A stretch of 64,000 nucleotides of DNA from Clavibacter californiensis (GTDB taxonomy: Bacteria > Actinomycetota > Actinomycetes > Actinomycetales > Microbacteriaceae), in contig NZ_CP040792.1 of the NCBI RefSeq assembly GCF_021952865.1, positions 2,542,001-2,606,000 on the forward strand, in the 5' to 3' direction. Of this stretch, positions 20,024 through 33,083 are shown one piece after another (positions within the stretch are counted from its first letter, which is position 1; each line of letters begins with the position of its first letter). The translations under genes and the position numbers were made by a program. Below the pieces are notes generated by a model. It saw only the letters and a program-made list of their open reading frames with translations. It ran no database searches and was not told where the DNA came from.

Positions 20024-20898
20024 GCTCCTGTGATCTCGTTCGACGTCGATCTCCATTGTGTCGGATTGCTCCCCGCGCGACCGCTGAACCAAGCCAGGTA
20101 CTCGTGGTTCCCGGCCCCGCCGACGATCGGGGAGGAGACGAGGCCGGCCGTGCCGAGGCCGAGGTCCCATGCGGCCCAGAGGACGCGCATGACGGCGTCG
20201 TCGCGGAGACCCTGGTCGTGCACGATGCCCTCGCGGATCCCCGTGCGCCCCACCTCGAACTGCGGCTTGATCAGCAGCACGATGTCGGCGCCGTCCGCGG
20301 CGGTGCGCGCGATGGCGGGCAGCACGAGCCCGAGCGAGATGAAGGAGAGGTCGCCGACGACGAGCCCCGGTCGCTCCCCCGCCATGTCCGCGGGCGTCAC
20401 GCCCGCGAGCGACTCGGGCGTCAGATCGCGCACGTTGAACCCCTCGACGACGTCGACGCGCGGATCCTCCCGGATGAGCGGATCCAGCTGGCCGTGCCCC
20501 ACGTCGAGCGCGACCACCCGCCGCGCCCCCCGCTCGAGCAGGACCTGCGTGAACCCGCCCGTGGACGCGCCGACGTCCAGCGCCAGCCGCCCGTCGACCG
20601 CGACCCCGGGGAAGGCGTCGAGCGCGCCGACGAGCTTGTGGGCGCCGCGGCTCACGTACGCGTCCGTGCCGGCGACCTCGACGACGGATCCGGGCATCAC
20701 CCGGAACGACGCCTTGACGACGCCTCGTCCGTCGACCGTGACGAGCCCGTCGGCGATGAGCCGGGCGGCGTGGGTGCGGGAGCGCGCGAGCCCGAGCGTG
20801 GGCAGGGCGGCGTCGAGCCGAAGGTCGCCGCCGAGCGGCTCGCCGGGAACCGGGTCGGCTGCGGGCGCGGGCGCGGATCCGTCGCCGGGGTCAGCCAC
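20020..20898 (-). CDS. tlyA: TlyA-family rRNA 2'-O-methyltransferase
   Basis: 292 residues. An S4 domain (RLDAALPTLGLARSRTHAARLI ... VTVDG) comes first, then an FtsJ-like SAM domain with LDVGASTGGFTQVLLERGA and VVGDLSFISL. TlyA in mycobacteria methylates 16S and 23S rRNA and makes ribosomes sensitive to capreomycin. The gene order small ORF - tlyA - nadK - recN is conserved in actinobacteria. The start overlaps the preceding small gene by 8 bases. Confidence 0.94.
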   Translation of the reverse strand: MADPGDGSAPAPAADPVPGEPLGGDLRLDAALPTLGLARSRTHAARLIADGLVTVDGRGVVKASFRVMPGSVVEVAGTDAYVSRGAHKLVGALDAFPGVAVDGRLALDVGASTGGFTQVLLERGARRVVALDVGHGQLDPLIREDPRVDVVEGFNVRDLTPESLAGVTPADMAGERPGLVVGDLSFISLGLVLPAIARTAADGADIVLLIKPQFEVGRTGIREGIVHDQGLRDDAVMRVLWAAWDLGLGTAGLVSSPIVGGAGNHEYLAWFSGRAGSNPTQWRSTSNEITGA

Positions 20899-21100
20899 GC
20901 GTGACGGCCCCGTCGCCGCCCTCGAGCCGCGCGCGCAGCTCGTCGTGCAGCAGCCCGAACGCGGCCGCGCGGTCGCCGAGCGGCTGCTCCTCGATCAGCT
21001 GCAGCCGGGAGACCAGCCCCTCGGCCACGTCGCGGCCGTCGTCGGAGTCCGGCCCCGGTGCGGATCCCGCTCGAGCGCTGTCGTCCGGGTCGTCGCTCAC
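20891..21100 (-). CDS. Small acidic protein between the HAD gene and tlyA, function unknown
   Basis: 69 residues. An acidic Ser/Asp/Gly-rich N terminus (~25 residues) is followed by an amphipathic stretch (DVAEGLVSRLQLIEEQ ... AFGLLHDELRARLEG) predicted to be helical. GTG start 9 bases after the HAD stop; its end overlaps tlyA by 8 bases. Small proteins of this form occur at the same position in other actinobacteria. No function can be assigned. Confidence 0.7.
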   Translation of the reverse strand: MSDDPDDSARAGSAPGPDSDDGRDVAEGLVSRLQLIEEQPLGDRAAAFGLLHDELRARLEGGDGAVTRG

Positions 21101-21109
21101 GCCGTCACG

Positions 21110-22150
21110 CTACGCCCGGCCCGCGCCGGCGGCACCGGCGGCGACGTAGAGGGACTCCTGCACATCGAGCCCGTAGATCGGCCGGCCCGAGTTCCAGATC
21201 ACGGCGCATGCGGCGCGGAGCGTGTCGATGGTGGATCCGCCGTCCTTGACGACCTCGACGCGGTCGCCCGCGATGCGCACGGACGACTTCCCGACCGTCG
21301 CCACGCGGCCCTCCTGCGAGAACCGCGTCTCGGGGTACGGCTCGTGCAGCTGCCCGAGGTGCTCGAGGATGAACGTCGGCCGCTGGTCCTCCTCTGCCGC
21401 GAGGAGCTGCTTCGCCCGGTCGATCCCGGTGAGCACGTGGACGGACGCCATACCGGCGCGCGTCGCCCCGAGGATGTCGGTGTCGAGCCGGTCGCCGAGG
21501 AACACGGGCCGCTGGGCGCCGAAGCGCTCGCGCGCCACGTCGAAGATCGGCGTCTCCGGCTTGCCCGCGACCACGGGCAGCCGACCGACCGCCGTGTGCA
21601 CGGCCGATACGAGCGTGCCGTTCCCGGGTGCGATGCCCCGCGCGACCGGGATCGTCCAGTCGGTGTTGGTCGCGACCCACACGACATCAGGATCGGCCAG
21701 CGCGAACGCCGCCTCCGCCAGCTGGGTCCAGCCCACCTCCGGCGAGAACCCCTGCACGACCGCCGCCGGGCTGTCCGCCGTGGAGCGCGTGACCACGTAG
21801 CCGGCCTTCTCGAGCTCGTGCACGAGACCCTCGCCGCCGACGACGAGCACGGTGGATCCGGCGGGCACCCGGTCCGCGAGCAGCCGCAGCGCGGCCTGCG
21901 GCGACGTGACGACGTCCTCGGGCGCCACCGTGAGTCCGAGCGAGCTCAGGTGCTCGGCCACCGACGCGTCGGTGCGCGAGGCGTTGTTGGTGATGTAGCT
22001 GAGCCGGATCCCGTCGCCGGCGGCGCGGTTCAGCGCGTCGACCGCGTGCGGGATGCTGTCGGGTCCCGCGTACACGACGCCGTCGAGGTCCGCGAGGATC
22101 ACGTCCACGCCGTCGAGCGGCGCACTGCCCTTCGACGCCCTAGCGAACAT
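21110..22150 (-). CDS. HAD-IIA family sugar/nucleotide phosphatase (NagD-like)
   Basis: 346 residues from ATG 22150. Motif I is DLDGVVYAG (nucleophile Asp, ~22). TNNASRT is the HAD-IIA motif II region, and GDRLDTDILGATRAGM is motif IV. The large cap between motifs II and III fits class IIA, as in NagD and 4-nitrophenylphosphatase. The C-terminal ~70 residues (EDQRPTFILEHLGQLHEPYPE ...) are an extra domain typical of actinobacterial members. The start lies inside the end of the preceding gene (11-base overlap); a longer frame to 22432 is that gene's shadow. Confidence 0.88.
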   Translation of the reverse strand: MFARASKGSAPLDGVDVILADLDGVVYAGPDSIPHAVDALNRAAGDGIRLSYITNNASRTDASVAEHLSSLGLTVAPEDVVTSPQAALRLLADRVPAGSTVLVVGGEGLVHELEKAGYVVTRSTADSPAAVVQGFSPEVGWTQLAEAAFALADPDVVWVATNTDWTIPVARGIAPGNGTLVSAVHTAVGRLPVVAGKPETPIFDVARERFGAQRPVFLGDRLDTDILGATRAGMASVHVLTGIDRAKQLLAAEEDQRPTFILEHLGQLHEPYPETRFSQEGRVATVGKSSVRIAGDRVEVVKDGGSTIDTLRAACAVIWNSGRPIYGLDVQESLYVAAGAAGAGRA

Positions 22151-23993
22151 CGCGGTCCGCCTCCCCGGCGTCGTCGGCCTGCGGGGCCTCGTCGTCGGCG
22201 ACCGCGGCGGGCGACTCGTCGGCCGCATCGCCGTCGACCTCCCACTCGTCGTCGACGTCGACCGCGATGTCCTCGCTGTCGCCCTCCTCGCTCGGCGGGC
22301 TCGGCTCAGCTGCCTCGACGGGGTCGTCCGAGGCGTCGACGTTGGCATCCGCAGCCTCGTCGGACTCCACGGCGCTCGCGCTCGCAGCGATCGCGTCGCC
22401 GGATCCGTCGTCCTCGGACGGTTCGTGCCCACCGTCCTCGACCGCGAGCTCCTCCTCGACGACCTCGACCATGTCGTCCCAGCCCTCGTCCGGATCCGCG
22501 AACGCCGCCTCGGCCGCGTCGGCGCGCTGACGCCAGGCGTCCGCCTCCGCCGAGCGACCCAGCTCCTCGAGCACCTCCGCGTAGGCGTGGAAGAGGTCCG
22601 CGCTGTACGAGTAGGCGACGTCCCGGTTCAGCTGCGCGATCGACAGCTCGTCGAGAGCAGCCTCGGTCTGCCCGAGGTCGAGGCGCGCGCCGGACATCGC
22701 GATCGCGAGCGCGACCTGCTCCGCCGCCGGCAGCGTCTCCTTCGGGACCGAGCGCCCGAGCTCCAGGGCCTTGTCCGGGCGTCCCTGCCCGCGCTCGCTG
22801 TCGACCATGAGGGCGAGCTGGTCGTCCTTGCCGGAGATGCGCCGGTAGGTCCGCAGCTCGCGCAGCGCGAGCGCGTAGTCACCGACGGCGTACGCCGTGA
22901 TGGCCAGCGACTCCCGGACCACCGCGATGCGACCGGCACGGCGAGCAGCCGAGGTGGCGTGCCGGTGCGCGAGCTCCGGATCCTCCTCGATGAGCCGCGC
23001 CGCCATCACCAGGTGCTGCGCGACGCCCTCGGCGTTGTCCTTGCTCAGCGTCTTCAGCTCGTTGCGCGCGATGCGGTCGAGATCACCCGGCTTCACGTCC
23101 TCGGGGATCTCGGGGTCCTCGTGGCGCGGACGCACGGAGCGCAGCTCACGCGCGCGCAGCTGCTCCTCCGTCAGGGTCTCCTCGTAGCGTGGGGCATCGC
23201 GGTCGTTCCTCGCGGGTCGTCCATCGCGCGTCCAGAGCTTGTCGCCGTCGCGCGGCGGTCGAGCGCCACCGCGTCCGGCATCACGGCCACCGGAATCCCG
23301 ACCGCCGTCCTTCGACCAGGGCTTGCGCTCCCCGTCCCTGTCAGACCGCGGCGAACCCGACCCGCCATCACGCGACCAGGGCTTGCGCTCCCCGTCGCGC
23401 TGCGGCCGAGAAGCTCCCGCACCGTCCTTCGACCAGGGCTTGCGTTCCCCATCACGCTGCGGCCGCGAAGCTCCCGCACCGTCCTTCGACCAGGGCTTAC
23501 GCTCCCCGTCACGCTGCGGCCGCGAAGCTCCAGCACCGTCCTTCGACCAGGGCTTACGCTCCCCGTCACGAGCGGGACGTGCCGCACCGCCGGCCCCGCC
23601 GCCGTCCTTGGACCAGGGCTTGCGCTCCCCATCGCGCTGCGGCCGGGGTGCCCCGCCCGCGTCCTTGGACCACGGCTTGCGCTCGCCATCACGAGCGGGA
23701 CGAGCCGGACCGCCGCCATCACGAGACCAGGGCTTGCGCTCCCCATCGCGCTGCGGCCGACCGGCCTCTCCACCACCGTCCTTCGACCAGGGCTTGCGGT
23801 CGCCGTCACGGGCCGGGCGGTCTCCCCCGGCGGCACGCGGACCGGAGGAGCGCCCGCCTTCACGGGGCCCTCGAGGCGCACCCGCGGAACCGCGCTCGTA
23901 CGGCGGCTTGCCATCATCACGTCCACGCGGCGAGTGCGACGATCCGCGGTCCTGGCCCTCGGGCCGGCTGTCTCGATCGGATGAGTCGCTCAC
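22140..23993 (-). CDS. TPR-like protein with disordered basic KPWSKDG repeats and an acidic tail
   Basis: 617 residues, three parts. Residues ~1-258 are Gly/Arg/Lys/Asp-rich and disordered, with nine copies of KPWS(K/R)D(G/A) spaced 18-23 residues apart plus a degenerate KLWTRDG. Residues ~270-500 form a helical tetratricopeptide-type domain (AEGVAQHLVMAARLIEEDPE ... ALALRELRTYRRI ... AEVLEELGRSAEADAW). The last ~110 residues are strongly acidic. No enzyme motifs. The charge split and Arg/Gly/aromatic repeats resemble RNA-binding or condensate-forming proteins; this is inference. It precedes the HAD gene, with an 11-base overlap. Function unknown. Confidence 0.85.
   Translation of the reverse strand: MSDSSDRDSRPEGQDRGSSHSPRGRDDGKPPYERGSAGAPRGPREGGRSSGPRAAGGDRPARDGDRKPWSKDGGGEAGRPQRDGERKPWSRDGGGPARPARDGERKPWSKDAGGAPRPQRDGERKPWSKDGGGAGGAARPARDGERKPWSKDGAGASRPQRDGERKPWSKDGAGASRPQRDGERKPWSKDGAGASRPQRDGERKPWSRDGGSGSPRSDRDGERKPWSKDGGRDSGGRDAGRGGARPPRDGDKLWTRDGRPARNDRDAPRYEETLTEEQLRARELRSVRPRHEDPEIPEDVKPGDLDRIARNELKTLSKDNAEGVAQHLVMAARLIEEDPELAHRHATSAARRAGRIAVVRESLAITAYAVGDYALALRELRTYRRISGKDDQLALMVDSERGQGRPDKALELGRSVPKETLPAAEQVALAIAMSGARLDLGQTEAALDELSIAQLNRDVAYSYSADLFHAYAEVLEELGRSAEADAWRQRADAAEAAFADPDEGWDDMVEVVEEELAVEDGGHEPSEDDGSGDAIAASASAVESDEAADANVDASDDPVEAAEPSPPSEEGDSEDIAVDVDDEWEVDGDAADESPAAVADDEAPQADDAGEADRDVR
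23220..23819 (-). repeat. Coding tandem repeats (about 57-base unit) in the KPWSKDG protein
   Basis: Ten imperfect repeats centred on the codons for RDGERKPWSKDG. The three central units are nearly identical in DNA, while the outer ones have diverged, indicating recent unit duplication. Copy number may vary between strains through slippage. Confidence 0.85.
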
Positions 23994-24300
23994 TGTGCTC
24001 CTGTCGGCCGCATGGGCCAGATGATGTCTGTGGTGTTGTGGGTGTCGCCGAAGTCAGCTCCCAGGCTAACCGGTGCCGTCGGTCGTGTGCAGCGGACCGG
24101 CATTGACGACCATCGCGGTCGCGCACCGATCCTCGGCGGGCCGCATCGCCTCAGCGATGTCAGCCCCGAGACACGCAGGCGGAAACGGCTCCACACGAGG
24201 CGCGATCCGTACGCCACCGTCGCGACGGCCCAGCTCGGACACGAACTCGAAGTCGCCGCCGTGGAGGACCGACCGCGATGGTCCGGGTGTTAACGCAGAA
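23994..24300. other. Intergenic region between the KPWSKDG gene and the rRNA terminator
   Basis: About 300 bases with no gene I can support; short open frames here have no ribosome-binding site and no recognisable product. It must contain the promoter of the leftward KPWSKDG gene, but I see no convincing -35/-10 pair. Confidence 0.5.
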
Positions 24301-24329
24301 AGGCCCGCCGCACGATGTGCGACGGGCCT
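24301..24329 (-). terminator. Terminator of the rRNA operon
   Basis: AGGCCCG-CGCAC and GTGCG-CGGGCCT arms with one mismatch and a 3-base loop, followed on the minus strand by TTTCTG. It lies about 20 bases beyond the 5S gene. Confidence 0.8.
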
Positions 24330-24350
24330 CCCCGATCATTCTCAAGTTAA

Positions 24351-24469
24351 GTCCGGCGGTGTCCTACTCTCCCACAGGGTCCCCCCTGCAGTACCATCGG
24401 CGCTGAGAGTCTTAGCTTCCGGGTTCGGAATGTGACCGGGCGTTTCCCTCTCGCTATGGCCGCCGAAAC
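24351..24469 (-). rRNA. rrf: 5S ribosomal RNA
   Basis: About 119 bases. On the minus strand it starts GTTTCGGCGGCCATAGCG and ends in CACCGCCGGAC, so the terminal helix closes. The internal CCGAACCCGGAAG and GGGAGAGTAGG loops are typical of bacterial 5S. Third gene of the operon; ends are approximate. Confidence 0.95.
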
Positions 24470-24548
24470 ACCCCATACACACCCCCAACGAGGGCATGAA
24501 ATCTGTGATGAATCGACCAGTCAAGCTGGTTGTTCAATTAGCACCCGA

Positions 24549-24582
24549 CCGTATATCGGGAACCACATAGTGGACGCAAGCA
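24549..24582 (-). other. 23S processing stem, 3' strand
   Basis: This 34-base segment just after the 23S gene pairs with 27810-27843 before it. Of 34 positions, 29 are Watson-Crick pairs and the other five are G-U pairs. It would form the double-stranded substrate for RNase III release of pre-23S rRNA. Confidence 0.75.
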
Positions 24583-24593
24583 AAGTGTTTTCA

Positions 24594-29655
<5,062 letters not shown>

Positions 29656-30213
29656 GCTTAAACGCACGACCACCCGAAAGCGATCGGCACATCTAAAGCC
29701 AGACGTGAACGGGAATCGAACACGAACTAGCAAGTTTGAAACCGACAGAACAAATCATTACTGACTTGCTTGTTTGTTTAAATGTATTCCAAAGGAATCC
29801 GAAACGAGCATCCGAAGGACACCCGCAACGGGCATTTGGCATTTGACATTGTGCACGCTGTTGAGTTCTCAAGGAACGGACGCTCCCGACACCGACCATC
29901 ACAGCCAGCCATCGGAGCTCACACTCCACCGCTCCCCGTGGGAGTGATCCAGACCAGAAGGCCCAGCACTCACGTCAGAAGCAGAATCAGACCCTAGCTC
30001 AGTTGATGGTAAACACGCAACCCTTCAGGGCCACGGCAACTTCTGTTTCACCAGGATCCAGAACACCAGAACAGCTCCGGAAGCTTCTCAGCTCCCCGCC
30101 CGTTCCGGCGACAAGAGGAGACATTACGCGGACCACCCCACCCCCGCAAAACCACGCACATCCCGGGCGTGTCGCGACGGCCTACCCGCAGGAATACCCG
30201 ATCAGGATGCCAT
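29656..30213 (-). other. rRNA operon leader and upstream region, no protein gene
   Basis: About 560 bases between tyrS and 16S. Near 29850-29875 the minus strand has CCTTGAGAACTCAACAGCGT, an element seen before 16S genes in many actinobacteria and related to the one in the spacer. The upstream part should hold the rrn promoter(s). No open frame here is credible. Confidence 0.6.
29991..30020 (-). promoter_or_regulatory. Possible rRNA operon promoter
   Basis: On the minus strand, TTGCGT (30015-30020), an 18-base spacer and TAGGGT (29991-29996). This would give a ~330-base leader before 16S. The hexamers match consensus only partly, and further promoters may exist. Confidence 0.35.
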
Positions 30214-31518
30214 TCAGGCGACGGTGACGCCCGCGAGGGTCTTCTTGCCCCGGCGGATCACGGCGTAACGGCCGTGCAGGAGGGCGTCCACGACAGCGGT
30301 CGCGTCGCCCACCGCGACGTTGTTCACGTAGACCCCGCCCTGCGTGATCGCACGCCGAGCCTCACCCGCGCTCGAGACGAGCCCCGTGTCGATGAGCGCC
30401 TGGATCACCATGGTGCCGGCGGGGATCTCCGCGGACGGGAGCTCCCCCAAGGCGGCGCGGAGCGTCGGCTCGTCGAGCGCGGTCAGCTCGCCCTGGCCGA
30501 ACAGCGCCTGCGCGGCGGCGATCGCGGACTCCGTCGCCGCGACCCCGTGCACCAGCGACGTCACCTCCCACGCGAGCGCGCGCTGCGCCTCGCGCCGGAA
30601 CGGCTCGGCCTCCACGGCGCGGGCGAGCTCGTCGAGTCGCGCCCGGTCCAGGAACGTGAAGATGCGCAGGCGGTGGATCACGTCGGCGTCGTCGGTGTTG
30701 AGCCAGAACTGGTAGAACGCGTACGGGCTCGTGAGCTCGGGATCGAGCCACACCGCGTTGCCCTCGCTCTTGCCGAACTTCGTGCCGTCGGAGTTGGTGA
30801 TGAGGGGCGTGCCGATGGCGTGCGCGGTGGTCCGTTCGCTGCGCCGGATCAGGTCGGTGCCGCTGGTGAGGTTGCCCCACTGGTCGCTGCCGCCGGTCTG
30901 CAGCACGCACCCGTAGGTGCGGTGCAGCTCGCGGAAGTCGAGACCCTGCAGGATCTGGTAGCTGAACTCCGTGTAGCTGATGCCCTCGTCGGAGTTGAGG
31001 CGCGCGCTCACGGCGTCCTTCTTGATCATGGTGCCCACCCGGAAGTGCTTGCCCACCTCCCGGAGGAAGTCGATGGCGCTCATCGGCGCCGTCCAGTCCA
31101 GGTTGTTCACGATCCGCACGGCGTTGTCGCCCTCGGGGCTGAGGAACGCCGAGACCTGCGCCTGCACACGACCCACCCAGTCCGCGACCACCTCCGGGTC
31201 GTTGAGGGTGCGCTCGGCGGTCGGCCGCGGGTCGCCGATCAGGCCGGTCGACCCGCCCACGAGTCCGAGCGGACGGTGCCCGGCCAGCTGGAGACGCCGC
31301 ATGAGCAGCAGCTGCACGAGGTTGCCCAGGTGCAGGCTCGGCGCGGTGGGGTCGAAGCCGCAGTAGTAGGTGATGGGCGGGCCGGACAGCAGCTCCTTCA
31401 GCGCATCCTGGTCCGTGGAGACGTGCACGTACCCGCGCCAGACGATCTCCTCCCACACGTCCTCGAAGGACGGGTCGTTGCGCTGGGAGGAGAGGCGGTC
31501 GGGAGCGGCGTTCGTCAC
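30214..31518 (-). CDS. tyrS: Tyrosyl-tRNA synthetase
   Basis: 434 residues. The class I HIGH-type motif is PSLHLGNLVQL (~47), and the KMSKS-type motif is KFGKSEGNAV (~240). YYCGFDPTAPS and the tyrosine-binding SYQILQGLDF are typical of bacterial TyrS. An S4 domain closes the protein (EARRAITQGGVYVNNVAV). It charges tRNA-Tyr. It stands alone upstream of the rRNA operon. Confidence 0.97.
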   Translation of the reverse strand: MTNAAPDRLSSQRNDPSFEDVWEEIVWRGYVHVSTDQDALKELLSGPPITYYCGFDPTAPSLHLGNLVQLLLMRRLQLAGHRPLGLVGGSTGLIGDPRPTAERTLNDPEVVADWVGRVQAQVSAFLSPEGDNAVRIVNNLDWTAPMSAIDFLREVGKHFRVGTMIKKDAVSARLNSDEGISYTEFSYQILQGLDFRELHRTYGCVLQTGGSDQWGNLTSGTDLIRRSERTTAHAIGTPLITNSDGTKFGKSEGNAVWLDPELTSPYAFYQFWLNTDDADVIHRLRIFTFLDRARLDELARAVEAEPFRREAQRALAWEVTSLVHGVAATESAIAAAQALFGQGELTALDEPTLRAALGELPSAEIPAGTMVIQALIDTGLVSSAGEARRAITQGGVYVNNVAVGDATAVVDALLHGRYAVIRRGKKTLAGVTVA

Positions 31519-31678
31519 GCGATCACGGTATCAGCGCGGCATCGCGGGGACGGTGGGACGCGGCGGTGTCGTCCCCTCCCGCGTCGCCTCCCGGGCGGGG
31601 TGGTCGGGCACGGACCGCTGTCGGTGGTCCCGGACATGCTCGTGAGCGCACCGGGGCGATGTGATCAGCCCCATGGGC

Positions 31679-31724
31679 TTGATCCGTGGAGATCAAGTGC
31701 ATAGCTTTGATGTGCACGCATCAA
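31679..31724 (+). promoter_or_regulatory. satD promoter with two TTGAT-N8-ATCAA palindromes
   Basis: Two 18-bp palindromes of the form TTGAT-N8-ATCAA lie at 31679-31696 and 31707-31724, with centres 28 bp apart. A promoter fits exactly: -35 TTGATC (31679-31684), 17-bp spacer, -10 TAGCTT (31702-31707). The first palindrome covers the -35 and the second the -10/+1 region, a layout for tight repression. The downstream HTH protein is the obvious candidate regulator. Confidence 0.6.
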
Positions 31725-31749
31725 TGGCACGGCCTTGAGGGGGATCCGC

Positions 31750-32457
31750 ATGTTCGTCATCACCGCCGACCAGAAGGGCAGCAGGACAGACGTCGACCGC
31801 GCCGGGACGGGACGGGACGATCTGGCGTCGCGCTTCGAGGGCCGGCTCGTGCTCCCGGTCGACCGCACGTCCGGCGACGAGCTGCAGGCGCTCGTCGCCG
31901 ACGCGGACACCGCCCTCGACATGGCGCTCGTCCTCACCCGCGCCGGGCACTGGAGCGTCGGGCTCGGGATCGGAGCCGTGCGCACCCCGCTCCCCCGGGC
32001 GACGCGGGAGGCCACCGGCCCGGCGTTCATCGCCGCGCGCGACGCGGTCGGCGCGGCGAAGCGCAGCGCGACGAGGTTCGCGCTCGCGGTGGATCCACCT
32101 GCTCCCCCGACACCCGGTGATCCGGGATCCGACCTCCCGGGCTCCGCGCTCCCCGGCCCCGACGAGGTCGAGGCGCTCATCACGCTGCTGCTCCTGGCGC
32201 GGGACCGCCGCACCGCCCAGGGCTGGGACGTCGTCGACCGGATGGCGGACGGGAGCACGCAGCGGGAGGTCGCCGCCGCGCTGGGCATCACACCCCAGGC
32301 CGTGAGCACGCGGCTGCGCACCAGCGCATGGCGCGCCGAGCGGGCCGCGATCCCGGGGCTCGTCGCGCTGCTCGCCCACCTCGAGGCGCAGGCGACCCGG
32401 GGCGAGGACCCCGTGGCACCCGCACCGCGCTCCTCCCGTTCGGGGACGCGCTCGTGA
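31750..32457 (+). CDS. SatD-family protein with C-terminal helix-turn-helix
   Basis: 235 residues. The N-terminal ~120 residues (ITADQKGSR ... LALVLTRAGHWSVGLGIG-type core) match the SatD family, named after a gene of a Streptococcus mutans acid-tolerance operon. Residues ~155-205 hold a sigma-region-4-like HTH (STQREVAAALGITPQAVSTRL). It is probably a DNA-binding regulator, perhaps of its own promoter. ATG 31750 is chosen over an upstream TTG because GAGGGGG lies 6 bases before it. It shares GTGA with the next gene. Confidence 0.72.
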   Translation: MFVITADQKGSRTDVDRAGTGRDDLASRFEGRLVLPVDRTSGDELQALVADADTALDMALVLTRAGHWSVGLGIGAVRTPLPRATREATGPAFIAARDAVGAAKRSATRFALAVDPPAPPTPGDPGSDLPGSALPGPDEVEALITLLLLARDRRTAQGWDVVDRMADGSTQREVAAALGITPQAVSTRLRTSAWRAERAAIPGLVALLAHLEAQATRGEDPVAPAPRSSRSGTRS

Positions 32458-33053
32458 TCCCGGTGGGGACTGCCGGGGAGATCACGGCGTGGATCGTCCT
32501 CTGCGTGCTGGTGACCGCGGCGCTCGTCCTCGCGCTGCTGGCGGTGCGTGCGCCCCGCACGGGCCGCGTGGTCGCGGCCGCGGGCACCCTCGCCTGCGCC
32601 CTCGCGCTCGGGCTGGCCCTCACCGGCCCCGCGTCTCCCCTCGTCGTCGGCTTCGTGGGCATGGTCGCGGTCGTGCTCGCGGTGCTGGGCGGCGGGTCCG
32701 CGTCAACCGTGGTGCTCGCCCTCGCGACCCGCGGCTCGGTGCCGCCCGGAGCGTTCGGCGGGATCCTGGTGGCGCCGCGCGGGCACGAGGACGATCCGTC
32801 GGCGCTGCGTCGACCCACCCGCGAGGTGCTGCGCGGCGGCGCGACCATCGGGATGCTCGAGCGGCTGGCCGTGGTGGCCGTCATCCTCGCCGGCTACCCC
32901 GAGGCGCTCGCGGTCATCATCGCCATCAAGGGCGTCGGCCGGTTCTCGGAGCTCGGCGAGGCCGCCGAGGCGCGGGAGCGGTTCATCATCGGCACCCTGG
33001 TCAGCTGGCTGTGGGCCGCGACCTGCGCGGCGGTCGTGCTGGTCGTCCGCTAG
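32454..33053 (+). CDS. Membrane protein co-transcribed with the SatD-like gene
   Basis: 199 residues from GTG 32454, overlapping the satD stop. About five hydrophobic helices: AWIVLCVLVTAALVLALL; AGTLACALALGLAL; VVGFVGMVAVVLAVLG; a reentrant ERLAVVAVILAGYPEALAVIIAIKG; and a last WLWAATCAAVVLVV. Between them, GMLERLAVVAVILAGY and GVGRFSELG resemble segments of membrane partners often encoded next to SatD. Function unknown; probably the target or partner of the SatD-like protein. Confidence 0.7.
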   Translation: MIPVGTAGEITAWIVLCVLVTAALVLALLAVRAPRTGRVVAAAGTLACALALGLALTGPASPLVVGFVGMVAVVLAVLGGGSASTVVLALATRGSVPPGAFGGILVAPRGHEDDPSALRRPTREVLRGGATIGMLERLAVVAVILAGYPEALAVIIAIKGVGRFSELGEAAEARERFIIGTLVSWLWAATCAAVVLVVR

Positions 33054-33083
33054 CCGCTCGTTACCCCGCGTCGCGCGGAACGG

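Noticed and set aside
20024-20170. A longer nadK starting at 20170 or 20056
   Set aside because: The extra residues are the shadow of tlyA, and the GTGA junction at 20020-20023 gives the usual NAD kinase N terminus.
22151-22432. A 94-residue N-terminal extension of the HAD phosphatase
   Set aside because: The extension is Arg/Thr/Pro-rich and is the shadow of the acidic tail of the upstream gene. The ATG at 22150 fits the family start.
18803-22810. A 1335-codon open frame on the plus strand
   Set aside because: It lies opposite recN, nadK, tlyA, the HAD gene and part of the TPR gene. Its Arg/Pro/Ser-rich product has no domain, and such frames are usual shadows at very high GC.
23220-23819. 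Regularly spaced repeats that resemble a CRISPR array
   Set aside because: The units stay in frame with a protein gene, lack unique spacers and vary as tandem coding repeats. No cas genes are near.
23990-24217. A 75-codon minus-strand frame upstream of the TPR gene
   Set aside because: No ribosome-binding site, no recognisable protein, and composition unlike the genes around it.
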